Origin: Synechococcus sp. MIT S9220 | GTDB lineage: Bacteria; Cyanobacteriota; Cyanobacteriia; PCC-6307; Cyanobiaceae | DNA: 64,000 bases | Reading direction: 5' to 3' | NCBI RefSeq assembly: GCF_014304815.1 | Contig: NZ_CP047958.1 | Span: 372,001-436,000, forward strand | Shown: positions 39,935 through 49,741 of the stretch, piece after piece | Position numbering within the stretch: position 1 is the stretch's first letter | Layout of the letters: each line of letters begins with the position of its first letter | Translations under genes and position numbers: made by a program | Notes under the pieces: generated by a model | Seen by the model: only the letters and a program-made list of their open reading frames with translations | Databases searched by the model: none | Told to the model about the DNA's origin: nothing

Positions 39935-40300
39935 TTACTTCTTCTTGCCGGCCACGGTCTTGCGAGCTCCGCGACGGGTCCGCGCATTCGTGCGAGTTCG
40001 TTGTCCACGCACCGGGAGGCTCATGCGATGGCGACGACCACGAACGCAGCCGATGTCCTGCAGGCGCTTGAGTGCCATCCCCTCCTGCCTGCGCAGGTCA
40101 CCCTCGATGGTGAAGGCCTCGGTGGCACCGCGCAATTTCTGCACATCACCGTCTTCCAGATCTTTCACCCTGATGTCGGGGTTGACACCAGCCTTGGAAA
40201 GGATGGTTCTGGCCCGTGTTGGGCCAATTCCGTAGATGTAGGTGAGGGCGACTTCGATCCGCTTTTCGCGGGGAATGTCGACACCAGCAATCCGTGCCAC
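39935..40300 (-). CDS. rpsM: 30S ribosomal protein S13 (GTG start)
   Basis: 121 residues from GTG at 40300 (then [13 protein letters not shown]), which matches the family N-terminus; the longer frame to 40324 adds unrelated residues (STSINCS). S13 contacts the 50S subunit and tRNA from the 30S head. Other motifs: [14 protein letters not shown] and the basic tail [19 protein letters not shown]. Confidence 0.96.
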   Translation of the reverse strand: MARIAGVDIPREKRIEVALTYIYGIGPTRARTILSKAGVNPDIRVKDLEDGDVQKLRGATEAFTIEGDLRRQEGMALKRLQDIGCVRGRRHRMSLPVRGQRTRTNARTRRGARKTVAGKKK

Positions 40301-40326
40301 TGAGCAATTAATCGAGGTGGACAATG

Positions 40327-40381
40327 ACTTCCTTTGCCTGGGAAGTCTTCAATTCAGGGTGGCAGGGACAGGGACCCTGCC
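40327..40381 (-). other. Two hairpins between rpmJ and rpsM
   Basis: One stem is ACTTCC/GGAAGT at 40327-40346 and a second is GGCAGGG/CCCTGCC at 40361-40381 with a 7-base loop. Both lie in the 102-base gap between rpmJ and rpsM in the same transcript. Neither has a T-run on the minus strand. They may be processing, attenuation or translational-control structures. Confidence 0.5.
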
Positions 40382-40402
40382 TTGAGACAGCAGACCGAGG
40401 CT

Positions 40403-40519
40403 TCAGCCTTGGCGTTGCTTGTTGCGAGGGCGCTTCTTGTTGATCACGTAGATGCGACCTCTGCGCTTGACGATTTGATCGTCAGGGCTGATTTTTTTAA
40501 CTGAGGAACGCACCTTCAT
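40403..40519 (-). CDS. rpmJ: 50S ribosomal protein L36 (lacking zinc-ribbon cysteines)
   Basis: 38 residues: [20 protein letters not shown], then the conserved end NKQRQG. L36 stabilises 23S rRNA near the GTPase centre. The common form binds zinc through three Cys and one His; this protein has no cysteine or histidine, so it is the zinc-independent version. It sits between adk and rpsM, the usual place. Confidence 0.95.
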   Translation of the reverse strand: MKVRSSVKKISPDDQIVKRRGRIYVINKKRPRNKQRQG

Positions 40520-40566
40520 GGGGCGAAGCTCTCCATTGTTGCAAACAGCTAACGTACCACAGCGGG

Positions 40567-41118
40567 TCAAGCAACGATGCTTTCAATTCGCTCAGCAATG
40601 GCGTCAACACTGCCGTTGGCTTGCACTCTGGCCAGCAGGTTCTGACTGCTGTAGTGATCAATCAGAGGAGCTGTCTGCTGCTTGTAGACCTCAAGACGGT
40701 TGCGGATCACCTCCTCGTTGTCGTCAGCACGACCGCGGCCCAGCAGTCGCTCGATCAGAACTGCATCATCCAGCTCGAGCAACACGACGCTCTCAATCGC
40801 TTGATCGAGTTCCTGAAGCAGTGGCGCCAGTGCCTCGGCCTGCGCCACGTTGCGCGGAAAGCCATCCATCAGCCAGCCCTGGCCATTGAGAGCAGAGAGC
40901 TGTGCTTTGACGATGGCCAGCACCAGGCTGTCTGTGACCAGTTCGCCCCGGTTCATCACGGCTTCCGCTTCCTTGCCAAGCTCACTGCCTGCGGCCACCT
41001 CAGCTCTGAGCAGATCGCCGGTGGACAGGTGCCGAAGACCGTGCTTTTCGCAGAGGCGGGCCGCTTGCGTGCCTTTGCCGGCACCGGGCGGGCCCACAAA
41101 CAGAAGACGTTGTTTCAT
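40567..41118 (-). CDS. adk: Adenylate kinase
   Basis: 183 residues. Converts ATP and AMP to two ADP. The P-loop [10 protein letters not shown] starts at residue 9; the AMP site has STGDLLR, and [13 protein letters not shown] follows. The lid is short ([18 protein letters not shown]), which explains a length below the roughly 215 of long-lid enzymes. It lies between secY and rpmJ; no infA gene is present in the 47-base gap to rpmJ. Confidence 0.97.
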   Translation of the reverse strand: MKQRLLFVGPPGAGKGTQAARLCEKHGLRHLSTGDLLRAEVAAGSELGKEAEAVMNRGELVTDSLVLAIVKAQLSALNGQGWLMDGFPRNVAQAEALAPLLQELDQAIESVVLLELDDAVLIERLLGRGRADDNEEVIRNRLEVYKQQTAPLIDHYSSQNLLARVQANGSVDAIAERIESIVA

Positions 41119-41212
41119 GGCGATTCTGGGTGGTTGGGGTAGACGAGGTCAGCAGGTGTTGAGGATCCACCGCTGTTGTGTTGTTTCGGAGCGACTGCTC
41201 GAACGTGCCGTG

Positions 41213-42532
41213 TTACTGGCGCACCATTCCCTCGTAGCGCTGAGAGATCACGTAGGTCTGCACCTGCTTGGCAGTGTCGATGGCAACACCCACCAGGATC
41301 AGCAGTGAGGTGGCTCCAAGTCCCTGGAACGTCTGCACATTGGTTGCTCGTTCCACGGCGGAAGGAATGATGGCGACAGCGCCGAGGAAGAGTCCGCCAA
41401 GCAGGGTGAGTCTGTTTTTCACACCTTCGAGGTAATTCGCTGTTGCTGTTCCAGGCCTAACGCCTGGGATTGCCACCCCTCCGCGCTTGAGATTGCTGGC
41501 GACATCCACCGGGTTAAAGGTCAGGGACGCATAGAAATAGGAGAAGCCGAGAATCAGGGAGAAGAACACCAGGGCATAAGGCCATGGATTCGAGCTGCCT
41601 GGATTCAGGGCAGTGGCTGCTCTGATCAGAAAAGGGTTCTGGCTGAAGTTGGCAATCGTGATCGGCAGGAAAATCAGGGCCGAGGCAAAGATGATCGGCA
41701 TCACGCCGCCGGCATTGAGCTTCAAGGGCAGGTAGCTCTGGCGATTAGGCAAGACGGCACCGCCGCCCACCTGACGCTTTGCACTGACGATCGGAAGCCG
41801 GCGTTGTCCTTCCTGCACAAAGATGATTCCCACGATCGTGACCAGGAACACCAGAACCAGGATCACGATTCCGAACACGTCGTTGCGATCACCGGTTTGG
41901 GCCTTCTCAATCGTGGAGCCGAGAGCCTGAGGCAAGGTGGCCACGATGTTCAGGAAGATCACGAGTGAGGCGCCCTGGCCAATGCCTCGTTCTGTGATCA
42001 CTTCACTCAGCCACATCACTATCATCGATCCGGTGACCAGCGCGAGTGCCGTCTGCACCACGAACACAGCAACGGGAAGTCCCTCCATTGCATAGGGGCG
42101 CAGGATCATGGCGAACACCACGCTCTGAATCAGACCCCAGCCGAGTGCGACGTAGCGGGTGATCTGAGCGAGTTTGCGACGACCCGCTTCTCCCTCATTT
42201 TTCTGCAGATCCTCCAGCTGCGGAAGGGAGGCTGTGAGTAGCTGAAGGATGATCGAGGCATTGATGAACGGCAGAATCCCAAGAGCAAAGATGCCCAGGG
42301 TGGAGATGCCGCCACCAGTGAAGATGTCGAGGAAACCAATCAGCTGTCCACCCTGTTGGATGAACTGTTCGAAAGCCACACGGTCAATGCCTGGCATCGG
42401 GATGTAGATGCCGAGACGCACCAACATCAGCAGGCCCAGAGTGGTGAGAACCCTGCCTCGCAGCTCAGGGTTCTGAACCAGCTGGGTGATGACTTCAGTG
42501 GCGCTGGGATTTCGTCCCCGACTGACGAGCAT
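41213..42532 (-). CDS. secY: Protein translocase subunit SecY
   Basis: 439 residues with ten expected membrane helices. SecY forms the protein-conducting channel with SecE and SecG and, in cyanobacteria, serves both plasma and thylakoid membranes. Motifs: RLGIYIPMPGIDRVAFEQF, GGGISTLGIFALGILPFINASI, and PGTATANYLEGVKNRLTLLG. It is placed between rplO and adk, as in most bacteria. A hairpin lies in the gap to rplO. Confidence 0.98.
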   Translation of the reverse strand: MLVSRGRNPSATEVITQLVQNPELRGRVLTTLGLLMLVRLGIYIPMPGIDRVAFEQFIQQGGQLIGFLDIFTGGGISTLGIFALGILPFINASIILQLLTASLPQLEDLQKNEGEAGRRKLAQITRYVALGWGLIQSVVFAMILRPYAMEGLPVAVFVVQTALALVTGSMIVMWLSEVITERGIGQGASLVIFLNIVATLPQALGSTIEKAQTGDRNDVFGIVILVLVFLVTIVGIIFVQEGQRRLPIVSAKRQVGGGAVLPNRQSYLPLKLNAGGVMPIIFASALIFLPITIANFSQNPFLIRAATALNPGSSNPWPYALVFFSLILGFSYFYASLTFNPVDVASNLKRGGVAIPGVRPGTATANYLEGVKNRLTLLGGLFLGAVAIIPSAVERATNVQTFQGLGATSLLILVGVAIDTAKQVQTYVISQRYEGMVRQ

Positions 42533-42569
42533 GAAACAGAGATTGGGGTGATTGAGCTTGATGCAGCAA

Positions 42570-42602
42570 AGCCGTCCGCGGATGATGATCCGGCGGACGG
42601 CT
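42570..42602 (-). other. Stable hairpin between rplO and secY
   Basis: Nine-pair stem AGCCGTCCG/CGGACGGCT, extended inward by GGAT/ATCC across a small bulge. It lies in the 105-base rplO-secY gap. On the minus strand it is followed by TTGCTGC, not a T-run. This is a stronger structure than expected by chance, and it may partly uncouple secY from the ribosomal genes by attenuation or processing. Confidence 0.6.
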
Positions 42603-42637
42603 CAGACGTTAGATCTGTAGAGGTCGATCGACGGATC

Positions 42638-43090
42638 TCAGTCCAACAGTTCGCAGGTGCCACCGGCTGCTTCGATTTTGGTTCGTGCCGATGCCGTGAA
42701 AGCGGCGGCTTGAACCGTGAGCTTGGCCTTGAGTTCCCCGTTGCCGAGGATTTTCAGCGGGTGCTTGGGGCTGGTGACAACACCATCCTTGACCAGTGAG
42801 TCGAGGTTGACGGTGCTGCCGGCCTTGAGCTCATTCAGTGCTGACACATTCACAACGGTGAAGTGTTTGGGATTCACCAATGTGAAGTGCTTCAGCTTGG
42901 GCACGCGCCTGTAAAGAGGCATCTGGCCACCCTCAAAACCGGGACGGGTGGGCCGGCCGGAACGGGATTTCTGGCCGCGCATGCCGAAGCCGCAGCTCGC
43001 ACCCTGGCCAGCGGCAATGCCGCGACCTTTGCGCAGTTTGCGGCGTCGGGCGCCTTTGTTGGGCTTTAGGGAATCAAGTCGGAGAGTCAT
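42638..43090 (-). CDS. rplO: 50S ribosomal protein L15
   Basis: 150 residues. Late-assembling 50S protein with an extended Gly/Arg/Lys-rich N-terminus ([21 protein letters not shown]). It follows rpsE directly (6 bases); the L30 gene (rpmD) that often lies between them is absent, as in cyanobacteria generally. Confidence 0.97.
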   Translation of the reverse strand: MTLRLDSLKPNKGARRRKLRKGRGIAAGQGASCGFGMRGQKSRSGRPTRPGFEGGQMPLYRRVPKLKHFTLVNPKHFTVVNVSALNELKAGSTVNLDSLVKDGVVTSPKHPLKILGNGELKAKLTVQAAAFTASARTKIEAAGGTCELLD

Positions 43091-43096
43091 GGGGAA

Positions 43097-43744
43097 TCAG
43101 GAATAGATCTGCTCGAGGGAGATCCCCCGTTCCTTGGCGGTCTCCTTATGTGTGCGGAGACTATCGAGAGCCACCATGGCAGCTCGGGCGTTGTTCAGCG
43201 GAGTCTTGCTGCCCAGTCGCTTGGCCAGCACATTTTTAATGCCGGCAAGCTCGAGAACTGTGCGAATCGAGCCGCCTGCAATTACCCCGGTTCCGGGAGC
43301 TGCGGGGCGAATCAACACGCTGGCTGCGCCATCGCGACCATTGGACAGGGTCGGAATGGAGTTGTGACGTGTTAGAGGCACTTTGACGAGATGCTTCTTG
43401 CCGTCTGCAACACCTTTGCGGACTGCACCGATCACGTCGCCGGCCTTGCCAACGCCGACGCCGACCTGACCGCGCTCATTTCCGACAACAACAATGGCCC
43501 GGAAGCTCATCTTCTTGCCGCCCTTCACGGTCTTGGACACGCGGCGGATCTGGACAACCCGCTCCTGCCACTCGGAATCACGCTCCTGGTTGCGTCGGTC
43601 ACCACGGCGTCCGCCACGTCGGTCACCACGGTCGCGGCCTCCTCCACGGCGTTGCTCCTGCTGCTGCTGGCCTTCAGCTGCAGCAGGAACATCGGCCGCC
43701 GAGGGCACGTCGTTGGGATTGGTCTGGGGGTTGGAATCGGTCAT
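43097..43744 (-). CDS. rpsE: 30S ribosomal protein S5 with RG/RD-rich N-terminal extension
   Basis: 215 residues from ATG 43744 ([12 protein letters not shown]); the frame is open to 43795 but would overlap rplR. The S5 core ([26 protein letters not shown] and onward) is normal and contributes to decoding accuracy. Before it lies about 55 residues of low-complexity sequence: Gln/Glu, then Arg-Gly-Asp-rich ([20 protein letters not shown]). Such extensions are seen in cyanobacterial S5; their role is unknown. Confidence 0.95.
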   Translation of the reverse strand: MTDSNPQTNPNDVPSAADVPAAAEGQQQQEQRRGGGRDRGDRRGGRRGDRRNQERDSEWQERVVQIRRVSKTVKGGKKMSFRAIVVVGNERGQVGVGVGKAGDVIGAVRKGVADGKKHLVKVPLTRHNSIPTLSNGRDGAASVLIRPAAPGTGVIAGGSIRTVLELAGIKNVLAKRLGSKTPLNNARAAMVALDSLRTHKETAKERGISLEQIYS

Positions 43745-43757
43745 GTTGAGAGCAGGA

Positions 43758-44126
43758 TCAGAACTGAAGGCCCGCTTCCCGGGCGGCGTCGGCAAGGGCT
43801 TTCACCCGGCCGTGATACAGGTTGCCGCCGCGATCGAAGACCACCTGTTGGATGCCCTTGGCAAGGGCGCGTTTGGCCACCAGTTCACCGACGGCTACGG
43901 ATGCATTGCAGTCGTTGCCGTTGGCTTTGAGACTAGTGCGCAGGTCCTTGTCAACGGTTGACGCTGAGCAGAGTGTGCTCTGGGCGTCATCGTCAATGAC
44001 CTGGGCATAGATGTGGCTGTTGGAGCGGAACACGGCCAGGCGGGGTTTGCCGGCGGTGCCGCTGAGGTGACGACGCAGGCGTCGATGACGCTTCTGGGTC
44101 TGTTGTTTACGGGAGAGGGTCGACAT
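43758..44126 (-). CDS. rplR: 50S ribosomal protein L18
   Basis: 122 residues. Binds 5S rRNA. Motifs [20 protein letters not shown] and [20 protein letters not shown] are typical. It lies between rplF and rpsE in the spc cluster. Confidence 0.97.
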   Translation of the reverse strand: MSTLSRKQQTQKRHRRLRRHLSGTAGKPRLAVFRSNSHIYAQVIDDDAQSTLCSASTVDKDLRTSLKANGNDCNASVAVGELVAKRALAKGIQQVVFDRGGNLYHGRVKALADAAREAGLQF

Positions 44127-44159
44127 GGTGGGTAAAGAAGAACGGCGTCTAGTAGTGGA

Positions 44160-44699
44160 TTACTTTTTGCCCGACTTGCCTGCCTTGCGGAGGATCCATT
44201 CGCCCTCGTACCGGATCCCTTTGCCCTTGTAGGGCTCGGGCGGACGGATGGAACGAATTTTGGCGGCTTCATTACCCACCAATTCCTTGTCGATCCCCGA
44301 CACAGTCACCTTGGTGTTGTTCTCAACTTTGAAGGTGATGCCGTCAGGAGCTGCAACCTCGACGGGGTGGCTGTAACCAGCAGAGACGACCAGGGTGGTG
44401 CCTTTCACCTGAGCCCTGGAGCCAACACCAATGATTTCCAGGCTTTTGCTGAAACCGCTCTCGACGCCAACAATCATGTTGTTTACGAGAGCGCGGCACA
44501 GGCCATGGCGCTCACGGGAGGTGCGCTTGCTGCTGGTGGGAGACAACACGATGGTGTTCTCCACCTGATCGATGCTCACGCCCTCAGGCAGTGTGCGTTT
44601 GAGTTCTCCCTTCGGTCCCTTCACGGTGACAGCGAGGCCGTTGAGGCTCACGGTCACCTTCTCAGGGATGGGGATGGGGGCTTTACCGATACGTGACAT
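44160..44699 (-). CDS. rplF: 50S ribosomal protein L6
   Basis: 179 residues with the two repeated L6 domains. It sits near the factor-binding site. Motifs: [18 protein letters not shown] and the end [15 protein letters not shown]. It lies between rpsH and rplR. Confidence 0.98.
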   Translation of the reverse strand: MSRIGKAPIPIPEKVTVSLNGLAVTVKGPKGELKRTLPEGVSIDQVENTIVLSPTSSKRTSRERHGLCRALVNNMIVGVESGFSKSLEIIGVGSRAQVKGTTLVVSAGYSHPVEVAAPDGITFKVENNTKVTVSGIDKELVGNEAAKIRSIRPPEPYKGKGIRYEGEWILRKAGKSGKK

Positions 44700-44714
44700 G
44701 GTTTTGGCTCCAGA

Positions 44715-45116
44715 TCAAAGGACGTAGCAGAGCACTTCACCGCCCACGCCCTGCTTTCGGGCATCGCGGTCGCTCATGACACCCTTGGAGGTGGAGATGA
44801 TCGCCACCCCCAGTCCGCCGAGGACCTTGGGAAGGCCGCGGGTGTTCTTGTAGATGCGCAGACCAGGCTTGCTCACCCGCTGCATGGAACGGATGGTGGG
44901 TTGGCGGTTCTTGCCGCTGTACTTCAGTTCCAGCACCAAGTTGGTGTGGACTCCCTCGCCTTCTTCGCTGATCTCAGCGATGAAGCCTTCCTGCTGCAGC
45001 ACTTTGGCGATGCTGCGAGACATGCGGGAGGCAGGTACTTTCGTGCTCTGGTGACGTTTCTCACTCGCATTGCGAATGCGGGTGAGCATGTCGGAAATAG
45101 GGTCGTGATTGGCCAT
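44715..45116 (-). CDS. rpsH: 30S ribosomal protein S8
   Basis: 133 residues from ATG 45116 ([17 protein letters not shown]); the longer frame to 45191 overlaps rplE. S8 binds the central domain of 16S rRNA, and in E. coli it represses the spc operon. The end [21 protein letters not shown] is typical. rplE precedes it directly; rpsN (S14) is not between them. Confidence 0.97.
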   Translation of the reverse strand: MANHDPISDMLTRIRNASEKRHQSTKVPASRMSRSIAKVLQQEGFIAEISEEGEGVHTNLVLELKYSGKNRQPTIRSMQRVSKPGLRIYKNTRGLPKVLGGLGVAIISTSKGVMSDRDARKQGVGGEVLCYVL

Positions 45117-45135
45117 AGTGGTTTCCGAGGAGGGC

Positions 45136-45675
45136 TTAGTTGCTGCGGAACGGCATTCCCATCTCGCGGAGGAGGGACCGGCCCTCTTCATCCGAACGGG
45201 CAGTGGTCACGATGGTGATGTCCATGCCCCTGATGGCGTCGATCTTGTCGAAGGAGATCTCAGGGAAGATGATCTGCTCTCTTACCCCCAGGGTGTAATT
45301 GCCACGTCCGTCGAAGCTTTTGGGGCTGACGCCACGGAAGTCACGGATGCGGGGCAGTGCCAGGTTGATCAGTCGCTCCAGGAAGGCGTACATGCGATCG
45401 CCGCGCAGAGTCACGGCACAGCCGATCGGCATGCCTTCGCGGATCTTGAAGCTCGCGATGGCTTTCTTGGCTCGGGTCACCACCACTTTCTGGCCGGTGA
45501 TCTGAGCAAGTTCGTTCACCGAGGCCTCTAGGGCCTTGGCATTCGCGGCAGCTTCGCCAAGTCCCCGGTTCACGGTGACTTTGACCACCTTGGGGACTTC
45601 ATGGATGTTGGAGAGACTTAGATCTTTCAGCAATTTGGGCTGAATGGTCTCCCTGTAGCGCTGTTTCAGTGACAT
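45136..45675 (-). CDS. rplE: 50S ribosomal protein L5
   Basis: 179 residues. Binds 5S rRNA and contacts P-site tRNA. Motifs: [36 protein letters not shown] and [20 protein letters not shown]. It lies between rplX and rpsH. Confidence 0.98.
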   Translation of the reverse strand: MSLKQRYRETIQPKLLKDLSLSNIHEVPKVVKVTVNRGLGEAAANAKALEASVNELAQITGQKVVVTRAKKAIASFKIREGMPIGCAVTLRGDRMYAFLERLINLALPRIRDFRGVSPKSFDGRGNYTLGVREQIIFPEISFDKIDAIRGMDITIVTTARSDEEGRSLLREMGMPFRSN

Positions 45676-45724
45676 GGCTGGGGAATGGGACTTCTGGGCT
45701 TGGTCAGAAGGCGGATCGGGGTGA

Positions 45725-46081
45725 TCAGTCGATCACCTCGCCGGTTTTCTTGAGGCGGCGCTTTTTGCTGCCGTCCTTCTCAGTGATCAGCTCGACTCGG
45801 CTGGTCACCTTCTTGTCTGTGGAGTAGATCATCACGTTGGAGGCATGCAGTGAAGCCTCTTCAGTGACGATCCGACCGCTTTCACCCTCCTGAGTGGGTT
45901 TGACGTGGCGGGTGCGCATATTGACGCCCTCCACGATCACGCGGTTTTCATTGGGCAGGGTGCGCAGGACCTCTCCGGTCTTGCCCTTGTCCTTGCCGGT
46001 GATCACCTGAACGGTGTCGCCTTTGCGCAGACGCATCTTGATGCGCTTCGCTGCGGCGGATTTCGGAGTTGCAGTTGCCAT
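45725..46081 (-). CDS. rplX: 50S ribosomal protein L24
   Basis: 118 residues. An assembly initiator with a KOW motif ([20 protein letters not shown]). It begins 1 base after the rplN stop and is followed by rplE. Confidence 0.97.
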   Translation of the reverse strand: MATATPKSAAAKRIKMRLRKGDTVQVITGKDKGKTGEVLRTLPNENRVIVEGVNMRTRHVKPTQEGESGRIVTEEASLHASNVMIYSTDKKVTSRVELITEKDGSKKRRLKKTGEVID

Positions 46082-46082
46082 C

Positions 46083-46448
46083 TCAGATCACCTCCGGAGC
46101 GAGGGAGACGATTTTGGTGAAGTTCCGGTCGCGCAGTTCGCGTGCCACAGGTCCAAAGACACGAGTGCCCTTGGGGTTTTTGTCGTCGTTAATGATGACG
46201 GCAGCATTGTCGTCAAACCGGATGGAGTTGCCGGTGTCACGACGCAGCGTGGCTTTGGTGCGGACCACCACTGCCTTGATCACATCGGACTTTTTCACGC
46301 CCATGTTGGGCATGGCGTCCTTCACGGTGGCCACGATCACGTCGCCCACATGGGCGTAGCGACGATTGCTTCCCAGCACGCGGATGCACTGGATGCGCTT
46401 GGCTCCGCTGTTGTCAGCAACGGTGAGAAAAGATTCCTGTTGAATCAT
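46083..46448 (-). CDS. rplN: 50S ribosomal protein L14
   Basis: 121 residues. Highly conserved 23S rRNA binder at the subunit interface: [33 protein letters not shown], and the end [18 protein letters not shown]. Its start overlaps the rpsQ stop by 4 bases (ATGA). Confidence 0.98.
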   Translation of the reverse strand: MIQQESFLTVADNSGAKRIQCIRVLGSNRRYAHVGDVIVATVKDAMPNMGVKKSDVIKAVVVRTKATLRRDTGNSIRFDDNAAVIINDDKNPKGTRVFGPVARELRDRNFTKIVSLAPEVI

Positions 46449-46711
46449 TTGTTGACCTCCTCAGCCTTCGGGCTGTGGCTGAGAACCTCAGCGATGGCCC
46501 AGCGCTTGTGACGGCTGAGAGGACGGGTCTCGGTGATGCGAACACGGTCACCAACGCGAACAGTGTTGTTCTCGTCGTGAGCTTTGTAACGGGTGGTACG
46601 GCTGACCGTCTTTTGGTAGATGGGGTGGGGAAAGCGGTTTTCCACCGCAACCACCACCGTTTTGTCCATCTTGTCGCTGACGACGGTGCCGACCCTTTCC
46701 TTGAGTGCCAT
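46445..46711 (-). CDS. rpsQ: 30S ribosomal protein S17
   Basis: 88 residues. Primary 16S rRNA binder: [19 protein letters not shown], then [19 protein letters not shown] and [18 protein letters not shown]. The 4-base overlap with rplN suggests coupled translation. Confidence 0.98.
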   Translation of the reverse strand: MALKERVGTVVSDKMDKTVVVAVENRFPHPIYQKTVSRTTRYKAHDENNTVRVGDRVRITETRPLSRHKRWAIAEVLSHSPKAEEVNK

Positions 46712-46728
46712 AGGTATGAAGCGAAGGA

Positions 46729-46938
46729 TCAGGAGGCGGTGGAGCTAAGGCGCTCCTTCTGCACCGTCAGCAGTTGGGCCAGCTTGGTGCGGCTCTGCTT
46801 GAAGCGGTGGGTGTTGGCCAGCTGCCTTGTGGCTTGCTGGAAGCGCAGATCGAACAGCTCTCGGCGGAGACTGACGATTTGCTCTGTGAGGTCTGCGTCG
46901 GAGAGCTGACGCAGTTCGGAGGCATTGGGACGGGCCAT
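46729..46938 (-). CDS. rpmC: 50S ribosomal protein L29
   Basis: 69 residues, a two-helix protein at the tunnel exit that serves as a docking site for trigger factor and SRP together with L23. Motifs: [20 protein letters not shown] and [14 protein letters not shown]. It lies 2 bases after rplP. Confidence 0.96.
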   Translation of the reverse strand: MARPNASELRQLSDADLTEQIVSLRRELFDLRFQQATRQLANTHRFKQSRTKLAQLLTVQKERLSSTAS

Positions 46939-46940
46939 GG

Positions 46941-47414
46941 TCAGGACTCCACGGTGGCGGCAGCAGCGGCCGGAGCTTGCGCACCGGATGTCTGCTCCTG
47001 TTCATCGAGAGTGATGAACTTGGTCTTCACAGGAAGCTTGTATTGCGCGAGGCGCATGGCTTCCTTGGCGATTTCGGGGGTGATTTCTTCACCACCCATC
47101 TCGAACAGGATCCTGCCCGGCTTGATCACCGCCACCCAGAATTCCGGGTTGCCCTTACCTGAACCCATTCGGGTTTCGGCAGCGCGCATGGTGACCGGTT
47201 TGTCAGGGAAAATCCTGATCCAGATTTTTCCGCCACGCTTGACGTAGCGGGTCATGGCACGACGGCTGGCCTCGATCTGGCGCGAGGTGATCCAGCCGCA
47301 TTCCTGTGCCTGCAGAGCGAACTGACCGAAGGCGATGGTGTTGCCACGAGTGGCGACACCGCGCATGCGGCCGCGTTGCTGCTTACGGAATTTGACGCGT
47401 TTTGGACTCAGCAT
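46941..47414 (-). CDS. rplP: 50S ribosomal protein L16
   Basis: 157 residues, a little longer than the usual 136-145 because of a C-terminal Ala/Gln-rich tail ([20 protein letters not shown]). L16 helps form the A-site of the peptidyl-transferase centre. The core [15 protein letters not shown] and [20 protein letters not shown] are intact. It is followed by rpmC. Confidence 0.97.
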   Translation of the reverse strand: MLSPKRVKFRKQQRGRMRGVATRGNTIAFGQFALQAQECGWITSRQIEASRRAMTRYVKRGGKIWIRIFPDKPVTMRAAETRMGSGKGNPEFWVAVIKPGRILFEMGGEEITPEIAKEAMRLAQYKLPVKTKFITLDEQEQTSGAQAPAAAAATVES

Positions 47415-47430
47415 GGTTCAGGCCTCCTGT

Positions 47431-48162
47431 TCAACCCTCGTTGGAGCGGTCTTCGAACTGTTGGGGCCTGCGACCGGCCCGACGCCGCGGGGTTGCCCCC
47501 ACTGGCAGCTGTTGCTGGGCTTCGTCGCCCAGCACTTCGCCTTTGAACACCCAGACCTTGATGCCGAGCACCCCATAGGTGGTGCTGGCGACCTTGGTGG
47601 CGTAGTCGATGTCAGCGCGAAGGGTGTGCAGAGGCACCCGACCTTCTCGCGTCCACTCGGTACGAGCGATCTCAGCACCATTTAGGCGTCCTGAAACCTG
47701 GATTTTCAGGCCCAGAACACCCGCTCGCTGTGCTCGCTGCACGGCCATGCGGATCGTGCGACGGAATGCCACACGTTTCTCAAGTTGCTGAGCGATGTAT
47801 TCGGCAAGTAGGAAAGCGTCGGCGTCGACACGCTCGACCTCGACCACATTGATCCGAACCTGACGGTTCAGATCACCGACGGTTTTCTGGATGCCGGAGC
47901 GCAGCTCTTCGATGCCACTGCCCTGGCGTCCAACCAACACGCCGGGGCGTGCGGTTTTCAGCTCAACTTCGAGCTGATCGGCCTTGCGGGCGATCAGCAC
48001 ATCACTGATACCGGCGGAGCCGTATTTCTTGTGGATGAACTTGCGAATCCGATCGTCCTCCTGAAGGAGGCTCGGATAACTCTTGCTGGGTGCGTACCAG
48101 CGTGACCGGTGCTCCTGGGTAATCCCCAGGCGTAAGCCGGTTGGATGGATTTTGTGTCCCAT
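47431..48162 (-). CDS. rpsC: 30S ribosomal protein S3
   Basis: 243 residues from ATG 48162 ([13 protein letters not shown]); the longer frame to 48261 overlaps rplV. It has a KH domain with GRQGSG around residue 80 and the C-terminal domain that lines the mRNA entry channel. The tail is Arg/Gln-rich. It lies between rplV and rplP. Confidence 0.97.
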   Translation of the reverse strand: MGHKIHPTGLRLGITQEHRSRWYAPSKSYPSLLQEDDRIRKFIHKKYGSAGISDVLIARKADQLEVELKTARPGVLVGRQGSGIEELRSGIQKTVGDLNRQVRINVVEVERVDADAFLLAEYIAQQLEKRVAFRRTIRMAVQRAQRAGVLGLKIQVSGRLNGAEIARTEWTREGRVPLHTLRADIDYATKVASTTYGVLGIKVWVFKGEVLGDEAQQQLPVGATPRRRAGRRPQQFEDRSNEG

Positions 48163-48181
48163 CAGTCGGGGTGCTCGGGGG

Positions 48182-48547
48182 TCAGGAGTCGGTCTGGGGT
48201 GCCACAGCAATGCTGATGTGGCAGGTCTGCTTTTTGATCGCGAAAGCGCGACCTTGGGCACGGGGGCGGTAGCGCTTCATGGATGGACCCATGTCTGCGC
48301 TGGCCTGGGAGATCACCAGGGTTGAAGGGTCAAGTCCGAGGTTGTGCTCGGCATTGGCCACTGCAGAACGCAGAACCTTGGTGATGGGACCCGTGGAGCG
48401 GTAAGGCATGAACTCGAGCATGATCAGCGCATCGCGATAACTGCGACCGCGGATCTGATCGAGAACCCGCCGGACCTTGGACACGGAGCCGCGGATGAAG
48501 CGACCGTGGGCTTGGGCGGTAGTTGCCGTTGGGGATGACGTTGTCAT
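48182..48547 (-). CDS. rplV: 50S ribosomal protein L22
   Basis: 121 residues from ATG 48547 ([19 protein letters not shown]); the frame is open to 48616 but overlaps rpsS. L22 has a long loop lining the exit tunnel and is a macrolide-resistance site. The loop sequence ([20 protein letters not shown]) shows no visible deletion. Confidence 0.97.
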   Translation of the reverse strand: MTTSSPTATTAQAHGRFIRGSVSKVRRVLDQIRGRSYRDALIMLEFMPYRSTGPITKVLRSAVANAEHNLGLDPSTLVISQASADMGPSMKRYRPRAQGRAFAIKKQTCHISIAVAPQTDS

Positions 48548-48551
48548 GGTC

Positions 48552-48827
48552 TCAGCGGCCTCCTTTCTTGTCTTTGATGTGGCCTTTAAAGGTGCGGGTG
48601 GGGGCGAATTCGCCAAGCTTGTGGCCCACCATCTGTTCAGTCACGAAGACCGGCACGTGGGTGCGGCCGTTGTGAACCGCGATTGTGTGGCCGATCATCA
48701 TCGGCAGGATCGTGGAAGCCCTTGACCACGTTTTGATCACCGATTTGTCATCGGCGGCGTTTTGCTTTTCAACCTTGCGAAGCAGGCTGTCGGCAATGAA
48801 GGGGCCTTTTTTAAGTGAACGTCCCAT
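48552..48827 (-). CDS. rpsS: 30S ribosomal protein S19
   Basis: 91 residues. Head protein partnering S13. Motifs: [39 protein letters not shown] and [18 protein letters not shown]. It lies between rplB and rplV. Confidence 0.98.
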   Translation of the reverse strand: MGRSLKKGPFIADSLLRKVEKQNAADDKSVIKTWSRASTILPMMIGHTIAVHNGRTHVPVFVTEQMVGHKLGEFAPTRTFKGHIKDKKGGR

Positions 48828-48862
48828 GGCGGATTAAGCGAACGACAGAATGGTGAGCAGCA

Positions 48863-49726
48863 TCATGAGTCGCGTCCGCCACGGCTCCGCTTGGACGTCT
48901 TGCGACGTTTGCGGAGGACGAACTTGTTACTCGGCTTGTTGCGCTTGCGGGTCTTGAGTCCCAGCGCAGGCTTGCCCCAAGGGGTTACAGGACCGGAACG
49001 CCCGATCGGAGCTCGGCCTTCACCACCACCATGGGGGTGGTCGCAGGGATTCATCACACTGCCTCGCACCTGAGGTCGGCGTCCGAGCCAGCGCCGGCGC
49101 CCAGCCTTGCCAAGGCTGGTGTTGCGGATCTCCGAGTTGCCGACTTCGCCGATGGTGGCGTAGCACTCACGGCGCACCAGGCGAACCTCAGTGGATGGCA
49201 GTTTCAGGGCGACGTAATCGCCCTCCTTGGCCATCACCTGAGCGCTGGCTCCGGCAGTTCGGACCATTTGTCCACCGCGACCGGCGTAAAGCTCGACACA
49301 GTGAACGCTGGAACCGAGGGGAATGTCAGAGAGCGGCATGGCGTTGCCGATCTCGATAGGAGATTCAGGCCCTGAGACCACCGTCTGACCGATGGTGACT
49401 CCTGCTGGAGCCAGGATGTATCTCTTCTCACCATCGGTGTAGAAGAGAAGGGCCAGCCGCGCATTGCGGTGCGGGTCGTAGTGAATGGCGGCCACCTTGG
49501 CGGGGACGCCGTGCTTGTTGCGTCGGAAATCGACGATGCGGTATTGCCGCTTGTGGCCACCGCCACGATGGCGACAGGTGATCACGCCGCGGTTGTTGCG
49601 TCCCTTGCGGCGGTGCTTGGACACCACAAGCGAACGCTCCGGCTTGCGGCCGGTGACTTCACTGAAGTCGGTGACGACCCGGGTGCGGGTACCGGGTGTG
49701 TAGGGGCGGAAGGTACGGATTGCCAT
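48863..49726 (-). CDS. rplB: 50S ribosomal protein L2
   Basis: 287 residues. Needed for subunit joining and peptidyl transferase. The conserved [14 protein letters not shown] segment, near residue 232, contains the key histidine. The C-terminal tail is strongly basic ([13 protein letters not shown]). It lies between rplW and rpsS. Confidence 0.98.
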   Translation of the reverse strand: MAIRTFRPYTPGTRTRVVTDFSEVTGRKPERSLVVSKHRRKGRNNRGVITCRHRGGGHKRQYRIVDFRRNKHGVPAKVAAIHYDPHRNARLALLFYTDGEKRYILAPAGVTIGQTVVSGPESPIEIGNAMPLSDIPLGSSVHCVELYAGRGGQMVRTAGASAQVMAKEGDYVALKLPSTEVRLVRRECYATIGEVGNSEIRNTSLGKAGRRRWLGRRPQVRGSVMNPCDHPHGGGEGRAPIGRSGPVTPWGKPALGLKTRKRNKPSNKFVLRKRRKTSKRSRGGRDS

Positions 49727-49741
49727 GACGTTTCAGACCCC

